From assembly GCF_040605455.1 (NCBI RefSeq), contig NZ_JBEXCV010000093.1:1-36360 (forward strand): a stretch of DNA of 36,360 nt, read 5' to 3'. The notes under the pieces were generated by a model. The model ran no database searches, was not told the DNA's origin, and was given only the letters and a program-made list of their open reading frames with translations. This stretch comes from Embleya sp040605455 (GTDB taxonomy: Bacteria > Actinomycetota > Actinomycetes > Streptomycetales > Streptomycetaceae). The position numbers and the translations under genes are program-made. Positions 1 through 7,012 of the stretch are shown in pieces (position 1 is the first letter of the stretch; each line of letters begins with the position of its first letter).

Positions 1-1
1 G

Positions 2-346
2 GCGCTGCGACCGGCTGGGGGCGCGGCCGAGGCGGCGGCCGAACCGGCCCGGCGGCTGGACGTCCGTCCGGACCGGATGCGGGCCGACCTGGAGCTGACC
101 CACGGGCGGATCGTGGCCGAGCGGCCGGCCGGCGAGCCGACCGCCGAACTCGGCAAGGAGGCGGCGCGGAGCCTGCTCACCGAGGCATCGCGGACCTCGG
201 CGCGGACCGGCCGGCACCTTCGTGATCTGCTGGGGCGGTTGGACGAGGCGGTTTTCGATCCGGCCGCCTACATCGGCTCGGCCCCGGTTCTGATCGACCG
301 GGCGCTCGCGCACCATCGCACCGTGTTCCAAGAGAAGGACCAATGA
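2..346 (+). CDS. pcaB: 3-carboxy-cis,cis-muconate cycloisomerase, C-terminal part (partial)
   Basis: The reading frame is open from the window edge and ends at a TGA at 344-346, so about 115 C-terminal residues are seen and the start lies outside. The sequence contains the GRIVAER motif and a helical tail ending in a DPAAYIGSAP-like segment. These are typical of the C-terminal domain of the fumarase/aspartase-superfamily enzyme PcaB, which lactonises 3-carboxymuconate in protocatechuate catabolism in the cytoplasm. The stop overlaps the start of the next gene by four bases (ATGA). That gene is a 3-oxoadipate enol-lactonase, so the pair is translationally coupled and the context supports the call. 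The catalytic core is not in the window, so the enzyme itself cannot be checked. Confidence 0.85.
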   Translation, partial: ALRPAGGAAEAAAEPARRLDVRPDRMRADLELTHGRIVAERPAGEPTAELGKEAARSLLTEASRTSARTGRHLRDLLGRLDEAVFDPAAYIGSAPVLIDRALAHHRTVFQEKDQ

Positions 347-1119
347 CGATCGCCACGCTCAAGCACCGCTTCGACGGCCCGGCCGACGCCCCGGTGTTGA
401 TCCTAGGCCCCTCGCTGGGCACCGAACTGGGCATGTGGGACGCGCAGATTCCGGAGCTGTCCCGGCACCACCGGGTATTGCGCTACGACCTGCGTGGACA
501 CGGCACATCCCACCCGGTACCGGGCACGGCCTCGGTCGGCGACCTGGTCGGCGACGTGCTCACGTTGGCCGACTCGTACGGCATCAAGCGGTTCGCCTAT
601 GCCGGTGTCTCGCTCGGCGGCGCGGTCGGCCTGTGGATGGGCGTACATCACCCCGAGCGGCTGACCGCCCTGATCGCGTGCTGCACCTCGGCGCGCTTCG
701 GCGAGCCGCAGGCGTGGCTGGACCGGGCTGCGACGGTGCGCTCACAGGGCATGCGGCAGTTGGCCGACACGGTGATCCAGCGCTGGTTCACCCCCGAATA
801 CGTCACGCGCGAGCCGGCGGCGGTGCAGCGGATCCTGGACATGCTGTACGCGTGTCCGCCGGGGGGCTACACGGGCTGCTGCGATGCGCTTGCGCACTAC
901 GACCTGCGTGCGGAGCTGGGCCGGATCGCCGTGCCCACGCTGGTGATCGGCGCGGATCGGGACCCGTCGACGCCGCTTGAGCACGCGCGCGAGCTGGCCG
1001 CCGGGATTCCCGGGGCCACGCTGGTCGAGGTCACCGACGCGGCGCACCTGGCGAACATCCAGCAGGCCGAGATCGTCACCTCGGCGATGTGCGCGCATCT
1101 GGCGGCGGTAGGCGTATGA
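343..1119 (+). CDS. pcaD: 3-oxoadipate enol-lactonase (alpha/beta hydrolase)
   Basis: A 258-residue alpha/beta-hydrolase that hydrolyses 3-oxoadipate enol-lactone to 3-oxoadipate. The nucleophile elbow GVSLGG places the catalytic Ser at residue 90, an acidic residue follows in the GADRDPSTP segment (Asp205 or Asp207), and the catalytic His is in DAAHLA (His235). The oxyanion-hole region GPSLGTELGMW lies near residues 22-32. The start ATG overlaps the pcaB stop (ATGA), so the two are co-translated. In many actinobacteria this enzyme is fused to a carboxymuconolactone decarboxylase domain (PcaL). Here the protein stops at the normal length of the unfused lactonase, and no decarboxylase coding sequence follows before the next gene. 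Decarboxylase activity must therefore be encoded elsewhere. Confidence 0.93.
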   Translation: MTIATLKHRFDGPADAPVLILGPSLGTELGMWDAQIPELSRHHRVLRYDLRGHGTSHPVPGTASVGDLVGDVLTLADSYGIKRFAYAGVSLGGAVGLWMGVHHPERLTALIACCTSARFGEPQAWLDRAATVRSQGMRQLADTVIQRWFTPEYVTREPAAVQRILDMLYACPPGGYTGCCDALAHYDLRAELGRIAVPTLVIGADRDPSTPLEHARELAAGIPGATLVEVTDAAHLANIQQAEIVTSAMCAHLAAVGV

Positions 1120-1323
1120 GCTCGCGCTCGTGCTCGTGCCTGGCGGGGGTCGGCGCGGTTGGCGTATGAGCCCCCCGGAGGGGATGCGGGTGCGGTGGGG
1201 GCTGGGGGACGCGCATGCGTCGGCTGATCCCGACTGTGGCGACCGCCGCTTGGGCACTGTCGCGGGACGTGGCCCGGCACTGGACGGGGAGCGGGACATC
1301 GGCGGCGACGCGGACACCGGTGC
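1120..1323. other. Spacer after pcaD, no gene seen
   Basis: No convincing coding frame. It contains two short direct copies of a GCGTATGAG element (near 1112 and 1161) and GC-rich sequence leading into the terminator hairpin. The unfused PcaC domain one might expect after pcaD is not present. Confidence 0.6.
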
Positions 1324-1363
1324 GGGCGGGGACTGCCACCCGCGTGGGTGACAGTCCCCGCCC
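1324..1363. terminator. Bidirectional hairpin terminator
   Basis: An 18-bp stem (1324-1341 pairing with 1346-1363) with a single mismatch and a GCGT tetraloop. It lies between the end of pcaD on the plus strand and the end of the minus-strand gene at 1415, so it is placed to end transcription from both sides. There is no long T-run, as is usual for high-GC actinobacterial terminators. Confidence 0.75.
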
Positions 1364-1414
1364 CGGCGTGCCGATCGTGCCCCGCCTCGCGCCCCTGCGC
1401 CGTGCCTCGTGGGC

Positions 1415-2050
1415 TCAGAGCTTGAGCATGCTCTGTAGGAACGTCCGGTACTTGTGCAATGCGAGCCGCAACTGCTCGGTGTCCCCACCGGCAGTGCGCT
1501 TGGTCTGCTCCAGTTCGGTGCGCCGGGTCTGAATCGAGTCGGTCACCAACTTGGTGACCTGGGCCGCGATGTCGTCCGCCTCCGAGACGGCGTCCGAGGG
1601 GCTGTCCACGAATCCGGCGAGTGCCTCGCGGAAGCGGTGGTTGAGCTCTTCGGCGGCAGCCCGGTCGAACATGGCCGCATCGTCGTCGTGGGTGCCGCCG
1701 TTGCTTCGACCGGTGGACTCGTCCGTCCCGGTTCGACCCCTGGCGGGTCCGGCGGCGGACGTGCCTCGCGGATCGGCCCCGGCCGGCGGGCTCGTCGGGG
1801 CGGGCGGCGCGTCCCGGCCGGTTCGGGGCGTCGGGTGCACGGTGGTGCCGTAGGGCTCCGCCTGGTCGTGCTGCTGGTGCGGCAGGGCACGAGCGGACGA
1901 CTCGGGCGGGTTGTCCACGCTCGGACCGGGGCCGTCGGTGACCCTGGCCCGGCGAGCTGCGCGGTCTCGTTCGTCACGCTCGACTATGGGTACGTCGTCC
2001 CGGCCGGGACCGGAAGCGCCCGGCCCGCTCGGGAAGTTCTGCTTGCGCAT
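1415..2050 (-). CDS. Conserved unknown protein, disordered N-terminus plus helical C-terminal domain
   Basis: About 211 residues, function not recognised. The first 120 or so residues are rich in Pro, Gly, Arg and Ser and look disordered. The C-terminal 85 residues form a helical domain with the pattern FVDSPSDAVSEAD, then a Thr/Arg/Glu-rich helix, then TEQLRLALHKYRTF. The same pattern occurs in the protein encoded just upstream on the same strand (2176-2862), so the two are paralogs in that domain. The start at 2050 was preferred over an upstream in-frame codon because a GAGAGGA ribosome-binding site precedes it by about eight bases and the extra 64 residues lack domain character. No membrane segment is visible, so it may be a soluble partner of the membrane-anchored paralog. 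Confidence 0.75.
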   Translation of the reverse strand: MRKQNFPSGPGASGPGRDDVPIVERDERDRAARRARVTDGPGPSVDNPPESSARALPHQQHDQAEPYGTTVHPTPRTGRDAPPAPTSPPAGADPRGTSAAGPARGRTGTDESTGRSNGGTHDDDAAMFDRAAAEELNHRFREALAGFVDSPSDAVSEADDIAAQVTKLVTDSIQTRRTELEQTKRTAGGDTEQLRLALHKYRTFLQSMLKL

Positions 2051-2175
2051 CGGTGTGGTCCTCTCGTCCGGTACGACGGATGTCGCGCCGCTGTGCGGGG
2101 CGTCCCGGTGAGGACGCCCCGGCGGGTGAATCCTTGGTGGCGGCTCGGCCGACGCGTCGTCGACCGAGCCGAAGA

Positions 2176-2862
2176 TCAGCGCTGTTCGGGCTTCGAGACA
2201 TCCAGACGGGGCGAGTTCGCTTCGCCCGGCGCGGCCTGCCATTGATCGGTGTGCCCGTCGTGGGTGGCGTGGGGCGAATCGGTGGAATCGGCCGAGTTCG
2301 GGGCGGTGCCACCGTGTCGCGGCCGATAGGGCTGCCCGAGCAGATCGTCGAACAGGGCGCGGTGGTGGATCATCGCCTGGCGCAGGTCCTCGGTCTCGGC
2401 TTCGCCGGCCTCACTGCGCCGGGCGATCTCGTGCGCCTTGCGGTAGTGCTCCAGCGTGTGTCCGTGCTCGACGGACAGCAGTTCCATGCGCTTGTCGTGA
2501 GCGCCGGTGGGGTAGCCGCGCTCGCGCATCAGTCGGGTGATCAGTTCGTCCGCTTCCTGCACCGCGTCGTCCGGAGCGTCGACGAACCGTTCCTGGACCG
2601 CGGTCCACTCGGTTGCGTACTTCTCCCGCGCGGCCGGATCCAGCGGCTTGAGCGTGAGTTCGCTGTGTCGGCGCTCACGTTCGACCAGGTTGCGTTCGGC
2701 TTCGCGCCGGTCGCCGTACTGCTCGACGGCCCGGTCGTACTCGGGACCGAATCGGGCTTGCAGGTGCCTACGCCGCAACATCGGACGGCCCGCGAAGACG
2801 GCCGCGGCGGCGAGGACGACGACGATCACCACGATCAGGATGACGGTCGCTGTCGTGTTCAC
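2176..2862 (-). CDS. Membrane-anchored unknown protein, paralog of the adjacent gene
   Basis: A 228-residue protein starting at a GTG preceded by GGGAG at five bases. Residues 5-25 form one strongly hydrophobic segment (ILIVVIVVVLAAAAVF). Arg-rich residues follow, consistent with a single N-terminal anchor and a cytoplasmic body. The central region (about 75-175) carries REKYATEW, FVDAPDDAVQEADEL and TEDLRQAMIHHRALF, which match the domain in the protein encoded at 1415-2050. The C-terminal 50 residues are polar and probably disordered. The two genes run in the same direction, 125 bp apart, and are probably one transcription unit with this gene first. The shared domain is seen directly; its function is unknown, and no catalytic motif is apparent. 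Confidence 0.85.
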   Translation of the reverse strand: MNTTATVILIVVIVVVLAAAAVFAGRPMLRRRHLQARFGPEYDRAVEQYGDRREAERNLVERERRHSELTLKPLDPAAREKYATEWTAVQERFVDAPDDAVQEADELITRLMRERGYPTGAHDKRMELLSVEHGHTLEHYRKAHEIARRSEAGEAETEDLRQAMIHHRALFDDLLGQPYRPRHGGTAPNSADSTDSPHATHDGHTDQWQAAPGEANSPRLDVSKPEQR

Positions 2863-3340
2863 GGGAACTCCCAGATGGGTCGGGTCTCGGATCGTGCCTT
2901 TCGGCGGAACAGCGGACGCACTCCGTATATCGGGGGTTTCCGCTCATGCTCGACGTCTCATGCCTTGCCGGGTCCGGGCAGACCAAACCCGCGTGCGGAC
3001 CGCGTTTCCGGCCGCGGAAGGCGAAGGGGTGCCGGGAGGGCAGGCTGGGTTGGCCTCAAGCGCCGGCCGGGCTGGGTTGGCCTCATGCGCCGGCCGGGCT
3101 GGGTTGGCCTCATGCGCCGGCCAGGCTGAGTGGCCTCAAGCGCCGGCCGGGCTGGATTTGCCTGGCTGAGGATTTTGGCATGCGGGCGCCGGGCTGGGGC
3201 CGGATTTGGTTGGCCTCGGTTGCGGCATGTGGCATGCCGGGCTGGAGCGGATTTGCTCAGTGCCGGTTCTCGGCTGCGGGGTGCCGGGGCCGACCGGATC
3301 GGCTTGGTCGAGGTTCGGCGGGGAGTCTTCGGGTGCGCAA
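2863..3340. other. Repeat-rich spacer without a supported gene
   Basis: Between two minus-strand transcription units. It holds the promoter region of the 2862 gene on its left and a 27-bp tandem array at 3044-3150. After the array come further degenerate copies of the same GC-rich words. Open frames here arise from the 27-bp (nine-codon) periodicity and have no domain content. Confidence 0.6.
3044..3150. repeat. Tandem array of four 27-bp repeats
   Basis: Four head-to-tail units at 3044-3070, 3071-3097, 3098-3124 and 3125-3150 (the last one base shorter). Each follows the form GCTGGGTTGGCCTCAWGC then GCCGGCCGG. The GCCGGCCGGGCT core is the same word that forms the stem of the terminator at 3341-3378 and recurs at 3390-3415. 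The array therefore looks like multiplied terminator half-stems. Confidence 0.85.
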
Positions 3341-3378
3341 AAACGCCGGCCGGGCTGTGAATAGCCCGGCCGGCGTTT
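3341..3378 (-). terminator. Rho-independent terminator downstream of terD
   Basis: A perfect 16-bp stem (3341-3356 with 3363-3378) and a six-base loop. Read on the minus strand, the 3' arm ends in GTTT and runs into TT, giving a short U-tract. It sits about 70 bp past the terD stop. A second partial copy of the 3' arm lies at 3390-3412. Confidence 0.85.
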
Positions 3379-3447
3379 GAGGCCACTCAGCCTGGCCGGC
3401 GTTTGAGGCCACCGAGGCCGAAGGCGAGGCCGCAGCCCGAGCGTGGC

Positions 3448-4023
3448 TCAGACGCTGACGCCGAAGTCCTTCGCGATGCCCGCGAGGCCGGAGGCGTAGC
3501 CCTGGCCGAGGGCGCGGAACTTCCAGTCGGTGCCGGCACGGTACAGCTCGCCGAAGAGCATCGCGGTCTCGGTGGACGCGTCCTCGGAGAGGTCGTAGCG
3601 CGCGAGTTCGACGTTGTCGGCGGCGTTGAGCACGCGGATGAACGCGTTGCGGACCTGGCCGAAGGACTGCTTGCGGTTGTCCGCGTCGTAGACCGAGACC
3701 GGGAAGACGACCTTGTCGACGTCCGCGGGCAGCTGCGCGAGGTTGACCTTGATCTGCTCGTCGTCGCCCTCGCCCGCGCCGGTGCGGTTGTCACCGGTGT
3801 GCTCGACGGTGCCGTCCGGGGTCTTCATGTTGTTGAAGAACACGAAGTGCTGGTCGGAGTAGACCTTGCCGGTCGCGTTGACCACGATCGCGCTCGCGTC
3901 GAGGTCGAAGTCCTCGCCCGTGGTCGTGCGCAGGTCCCAGCCCAGGCCGACGACGACCGCGGTCAGGCCCGGGGCCTCCTTGGTCAGGGAGACGTTTCCG
4001 CCCTTGCTCAGGCTCACGGCCAT
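3448..4023 (-). CDS. terD: TerD family calcium-binding stress protein
   Basis: A 191-residue protein spanning the full TerD domain. It begins with MAVSLSKGGNVSLTKEAPGL and carries VGLGWD (25-30), the acidic DFDLDAS motif (38-44) and the DNRTG...GDDE segment (78-89), which provide the calcium ligands in this family. The FGQVRNAFIRV and LGQGYASGLAGIAKDFGV segments complete the canonical sequence. TerD proteins are cytoplasmic and linked to tellurite resistance, general stress and, in streptomycetes, development. The start at 4023 has GGAAGGA eight bases upstream; a longer upstream frame lacks TerD homology. The gene stands alone with its own terminator and diverges from the flavin reductase. 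Confidence 0.95.
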   Translation of the reverse strand: MAVSLSKGGNVSLTKEAPGLTAVVVGLGWDLRTTTGEDFDLDASAIVVNATGKVYSDQHFVFFNNMKTPDGTVEHTGDNRTGAGEGDDEQIKVNLAQLPADVDKVVFPVSVYDADNRKQSFGQVRNAFIRVLNAADNVELARYDLSEDASTETAMLFGELYRAGTDWKFRALGQGYASGLAGIAKDFGVSV

Positions 4024-4216
4024 GGGTGTGTCCTTCCAGAGGATGTATGACGTCGCGGACGACGCTACTGCTACTGATCCGGACGTGCAGCAGGCACGCG
4101 TAAGTTCCCGAACACGCCGAAAGGGGCCGTCAAGGTGGCGGTGATCACGGGAGGGAAGCGCGGTCCAGGTTATTGACGGTTCGTCAGTTCCGCCGTTCAA
4201 TGGCCAGGACAAACAG

Positions 4217-4239
4217 GCATATGACTATTAGTCATATGC
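4217..4239. promoter_or_regulatory. Palindromic operator upstream of flavin reductase
   Basis: Perfect inverted repeat with 10-base arms (GCATATGACT and AGTCATATGC) around a three-base ATT centre, 33 bp before the flavin reductase start and about 190 bp before terD on the other strand. Its AT-rich content and symmetry suit a dimeric repressor such as a MarR- or PadR-type protein. No such regulator gene is adjacent, so the binding protein is not known. Confidence 0.65.
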
Positions 4240-4272
4240 AGAAAATCCAGCTTCTGACCCCTGGGGGCAGCC

Positions 4273-4776
4273 ATGTCCAACGCAACGACGCCGTCGGCCG
4301 GGATCGATCAGGCGCGGATGCGTCAGGTGATGGGTCACTTCGCCACCGGCGTCACGGTGGTCACCGCGATCCACGACGGCGCGCCCGTGGGCATGGCATG
4401 CCAGTCGTTCACGTCGCTGTCGCTGGAGCCGGCGTACGTCTCGATCGCCCCGGCGCTCACCTCGACGACCTACCCGAAGGTGCGCGCGGCCGGCCGCTTC
4501 GTGGTCAACATCCTCGCCGAGGACCAGCAGGACGTGTGTCGCGCGATGGGCCGCAGCGGCGGCGACAAGTTCGTCGGCGTCGACTGGGCGCCGGCCGGCA
4601 ACGGAGCTCCTCGGCTGGCCGGTGCGGTGGCCTGGATCGACTGCGACATCGCGCACGAGCTGCCCGGCGGCGACCACGTGATCGTGATCGGCGCGGTCAC
4701 CGCCCTGGACCTGCCGCGGGACACCGCGCCGCTGATGTTCCACAAGGGCCGGTACGCGCGCCTGATCGCCGGGTAG
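4273..4776 (+). CDS. Flavin reductase family protein (HpaC-like)
   Basis: A 167-residue FMN-binding split-barrel protein of the flavin reductase-like family. The family supplies reduced FMN or FAD to two-component monooxygenases, using NAD(P)H. Residues 16-31 (RQVMGHFATGVTVVTA) are the characteristic N-terminal signature. PVGMACQSFTSLSLEP (38-53) and GRFVVNILAEDQQDVC (74-89) are the usual flavin-contact segments, and GDKF near 97-100 is also typical. It is preceded by a GGGGG-rich ribosome-binding site. The monooxygenase partner is not adjacent, since the following DNA is a pseudogene, so its substrate pathway cannot be named. Confidence 0.9.
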   Translation: MSNATTPSAGIDQARMRQVMGHFATGVTVVTAIHDGAPVGMACQSFTSLSLEPAYVSIAPALTSTTYPKVRAAGRFVVNILAEDQQDVCRAMGRSGGDKFVGVDWAPAGNGAPRLAGAVAWIDCDIAHELPGGDHVIVIGAVTALDLPRDTAPLMFHKGRYARLIAG

Positions 4777-4782
4777 CGCACC

Positions 4783-5218
4783 TCACCCCCCGGCGCCGCC
4801 CGGCAGCCCGTCCACCATGGCCACGGTGACGGCGGCGGCGCGGTCGTCCACGCCGGCTTGTTGACGGTGCGCAGCAGGTGTGTCTTGACGATGGCACGCC
4901 GACGTACACCTCGCGGCAGATCTCGGCGTTGGTCATCCCCGCGCGACCAGGCCGAGCACCTGCGTCTCGCGCGGGCTCAGCGCGTCGCGGATCGGTGCCT
5001 TCATCCGGGTGACCGGCTTCGCGGCCACCGGCGGCGCGAATACGGCCCCGCCCCGGGCGGCGGCGCGGACCGCGGCGCCGGTTCCACCTGTGGGGGTGTC
5101 CTTGAGCAGGTAGCCGATGGCGCCCGCCTCGACCGCGCACGATGTCGTCGTCGGTGTCGTACGTGGTCAGGATCAGCACATGCACCCCGGGCAACTCGCG
5201 CACGATCCGTCGGGTCAC
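4783..5218 (-). pseudogene. Remnant of a NarL/LuxR-type response regulator
   Basis: Reading the minus strand in three frames recovers successive pieces of one response regulator. First comes the second half of a receiver domain (RRIVRELPGVHVLILTTY, then DTDDDIV). After a frame change follows EAGAIGYLLKDTP, containing the conserved receiver Lys. Then comes the LuxR HTH with LSPRETQVLGLVARG, another frame change, TNAEICREVYVG, and a further shift into VKTHLLRTVNKAGVDDRAAAV. The usual N-terminal 50 or so residues, with the phosphorylated Asp, are missing. At least three frameshifts plus the 5' truncation mean no functional protein can be made. No sensor kinase gene is beside it. Confidence 0.85.
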
Positions 5219-5266
5219 GGCGAGTCGGTGGACAGGCGACGCGGGATCGGGCGGGTAGGGGCGGCT

Positions 5267-6931
5267 TCAGCCGACGCGGGCGGTCTCGGCGCGGGTGGGC
5301 TCGTTCGACTCCGACTCCGACTCCGACTCCGACTCCGACTCCGACTCCGACTCCGACTCCGACTCCGACTCCGACTCCGACTTCGACTCCGGAGACGACT
5401 TCGATTCCGGGGAGTCGTCCTCCGCCGCCGGTCGCGGGTCCGGCATCCGCAGCGCGCACAACACCGCGAGCACCATCAACACCCCGGCGCCGGCGAACAC
5501 GGCATCCACACTGGAGACGAATGCCCGCACCGCGTCCCCGTGTTCGGCCGGCCCCAGGCGGGCGATCGCGGAGACGTCGCCGACGTTGCTCTTCGCCGCG
5601 AACACCCGAGCGAGCAACGAGCCGAAGAGCGCGACGCTCAGCGTGCCGGCCAGCGACTGGAAGAACCGGATGCCGGTCGTGGTGACGCCCAGATGTTCCT
5701 TGGGTGCCGCCTGCTGGACCGCCAGGATCGCTTTGCCGACCAACTGCCCGAACCCCAGCCCCAGTACGAACAGGTCGCCGCGCAACATCCACAACGAGGT
5801 GTCCGTGCGCAGCAGCGCCAGGCCGCCGAAGGCGACGCCGGCGAACAGCGTGCCGGCCAGCAGTCCGCTGCGGACGTCCCACGGGAGCCTGGTCCCCACG
5901 ATGCCGGCGACCACCATGCCCAGCGCCATGAAGGCCAGGTAGGCGCCCGCGTCCGTGGCATCCACACCGCGCGCCAGCTGGAGGTACAACATCAGATAGA
6001 CCAGCGTGCCCAGCATCGCCGCGCCGGTCAGGCCCTGGAGCAGGAACCCGTTGCGGATGTAGGAGTTGCGAAACAGCGACAGCGGCAGGATCGGCACGGC
6101 GACCGTCGCCTGCCGCCACAGAAACAGGCCGAGCCCGACCGCCGCCACGACCAGCAGGCCGACGATCGTCGCCGAGTCCCACGCGTAGTCCTTGCCGCCC
6201 CACTGGCAGGCCAGCAGCAGCGCGCTCGCGAACACGGCCACCAGCGCGGCGCCGACGAAGTCGATCCGGGCGCCGGTGCCCGCGGCGGTGTGTCGGGGCA
6301 ACCGCAGTGCCCACAGCGCGCCGCCGATGATCAGAAGCCCGAGTGGGACGTTGACGAAAAAGATCATCCGCCAGTTGCCGTGGTCGGCGAACAGCCCGCC
6401 GACGAACGGCCCAAGGGCCATGCCGCTGCCGCCCATGATGCCCGCGAGCGCTCCGGGGCCACCCTTGTCGCCGGGCTTCCTGAGCTGGGCCATCACGACC
6501 ATGGTGACGCTCATCAGGCCACCTGCGCCGACCCCCTGGATCGCCCGGAAGGCGATCAGTTCGGTCATCGATCGGGCCAGCCCGCACAGGACCGAGCCGA
6601 GCAGGAAGGTTGCGATCGCCGCGAGGTAGATGCGCTTTGCCCCGAACACGTCGCACAACCGGCCGTACAGCGGCAGCACCACGGTGGCGGCCAGCGAGAA
6701 CGCCACGACCAGCCACGCGACGTGGTCGACGCCGTGCACCGGGTCCAAGTCGCGCACGATCGGGACGATCGCGGCGGACACGATGTTCTGGTCCAGGATC
6801 GCCAGGACCATCGTCAGCAGGCACAGGATCATGCTCAGGCGGCGCTGGAACCCGGTCATCGTCGGAACCGCCGCGGTTTCCTCCGGCGCCGGCTGCGCCC
6901 GGTCGAGAGTTGCTCCTCTTGTCGTCTTCAT
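5267..6931 (-). CDS. DHA2-type MFS drug efflux transporter with Ser-Glu repeat tail
   Basis: A 554-residue EmrB/QacA-like transporter with about 14 hydrophobic segments. Recognisable parts are the TM1 motif LAILDQNIVSAAIVPIV, motif A (YGRLCDVFGAKR) and motif C-like glycines (GGSGMALGPFVGGLFADHGNWR). It should export cationic or lipophilic compounds by proton antiport in the cell membrane. Residues about 515-542 are alternating Ser-Glu encoded by a hexanucleotide repeat, giving an acidic cytoplasmic tail not usual in the family. The start at 6931 has no ribosome-binding site. Instead a TATGGT box ends six bases before the ATG, consistent with leaderless translation. It diverges from a TetR gene 78 bp away, which is probably its repressor. 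The much longer upstream open frame overlaps the TetR gene and was rejected. Confidence 0.93.
   Translation of the reverse strand: MKTTRGATLDRAQPAPEETAAVPTMTGFQRRLSMILCLLTMVLAILDQNIVSAAIVPIVRDLDPVHGVDHVAWLVVAFSLAATVVLPLYGRLCDVFGAKRIYLAAIATFLLGSVLCGLARSMTELIAFRAIQGVGAGGLMSVTMVVMAQLRKPGDKGGPGALAGIMGGSGMALGPFVGGLFADHGNWRMIFFVNVPLGLLIIGGALWALRLPRHTAAGTGARIDFVGAALVAVFASALLLACQWGGKDYAWDSATIVGLLVVAAVGLGLFLWRQATVAVPILPLSLFRNSYIRNGFLLQGLTGAAMLGTLVYLMLYLQLARGVDATDAGAYLAFMALGMVVAGIVGTRLPWDVRSGLLAGTLFAGVAFGGLALLRTDTSLWMLRGDLFVLGLGFGQLVGKAILAVQQAAPKEHLGVTTTGIRFFQSLAGTLSVALFGSLLARVFAAKSNVGDVSAIARLGPAEHGDAVRAFVSSVDAVFAGAGVLMVLAVLCALRMPDPRPAAEDDSPESKSSPESKSESESESESESESESESESESESESNEPTRAETARVG
5307..5390. repeat. 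Hexanucleotide repeat (GACTCC)14 coding for Ser-Glu
   Basis: Twelve perfect consecutive GACTCC units (5307-5378), one variant GACTTC (5379-5384) and one more perfect unit (5385-5390). On the minus strand they encode Ser-Glu repeats at the C-terminus of the MFS transporter. Because the unit is six bases, expansion or contraction changes tail length without shifting frame. Confidence 0.95.
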
Positions 6932-6967
6932 GGCAGGACCATAGGACAAATTTTTATGTCGAGTCAA
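6929..6967 (-). promoter_or_regulatory. Leaderless promoter of the MFS transporter
   Basis: On the minus strand, TTGACT (6962-6967), an 18-base spacer, then TATGGT (6938-6943), ending six bases before the ATG. The predicted transcript would start at or next to the initiation codon. This fits the absence of a Shine-Dalgarno sequence. Confidence 0.65.
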
Positions 6968-6975
6968 TGTTTTGG

Positions 6976-7012
6976 TTTGATATATTTTTCGTCTTGGTAC
7001 AGTTCTCTCATG
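6976..7012 (+). promoter_or_regulatory. Leaderless promoter of the tetR gene
   Basis: A TACAGT -10 box (6998-7003) ends six bases before the ATG at 7010. A TTTGAT or TTGATA element lies 15-16 bases upstream as a weak -35. No ribosome-binding site is present. The AT-rich stretch 6944-6997 between the two divergent promoters is unusually low in GC for this DNA and is the likely TetR binding region. Confidence 0.55.

Noticed and set aside
3044..3150. CRISPR array
   Set aside because: Repeats are directly adjacent with no unique spacers, and no cas genes are present.
2946..3380. Open frames with nine-residue repeats in the spacer before terD
   Set aside because: They reflect the 27-bp DNA repeats and read through the terminator hairpin; no coding character otherwise.
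4024..4212. Longer TerD start
   Set aside because: TerD homology begins exactly at 4023 with a good ribosome-binding site; the extension includes the promoter region.
5295..5942. Plus-strand open frame beginning with repeated Asp-Ser
   Set aside because: It is the antisense of the GACTCC repeat and of the MFS transporter gene; no domain and no ribosome-binding site.
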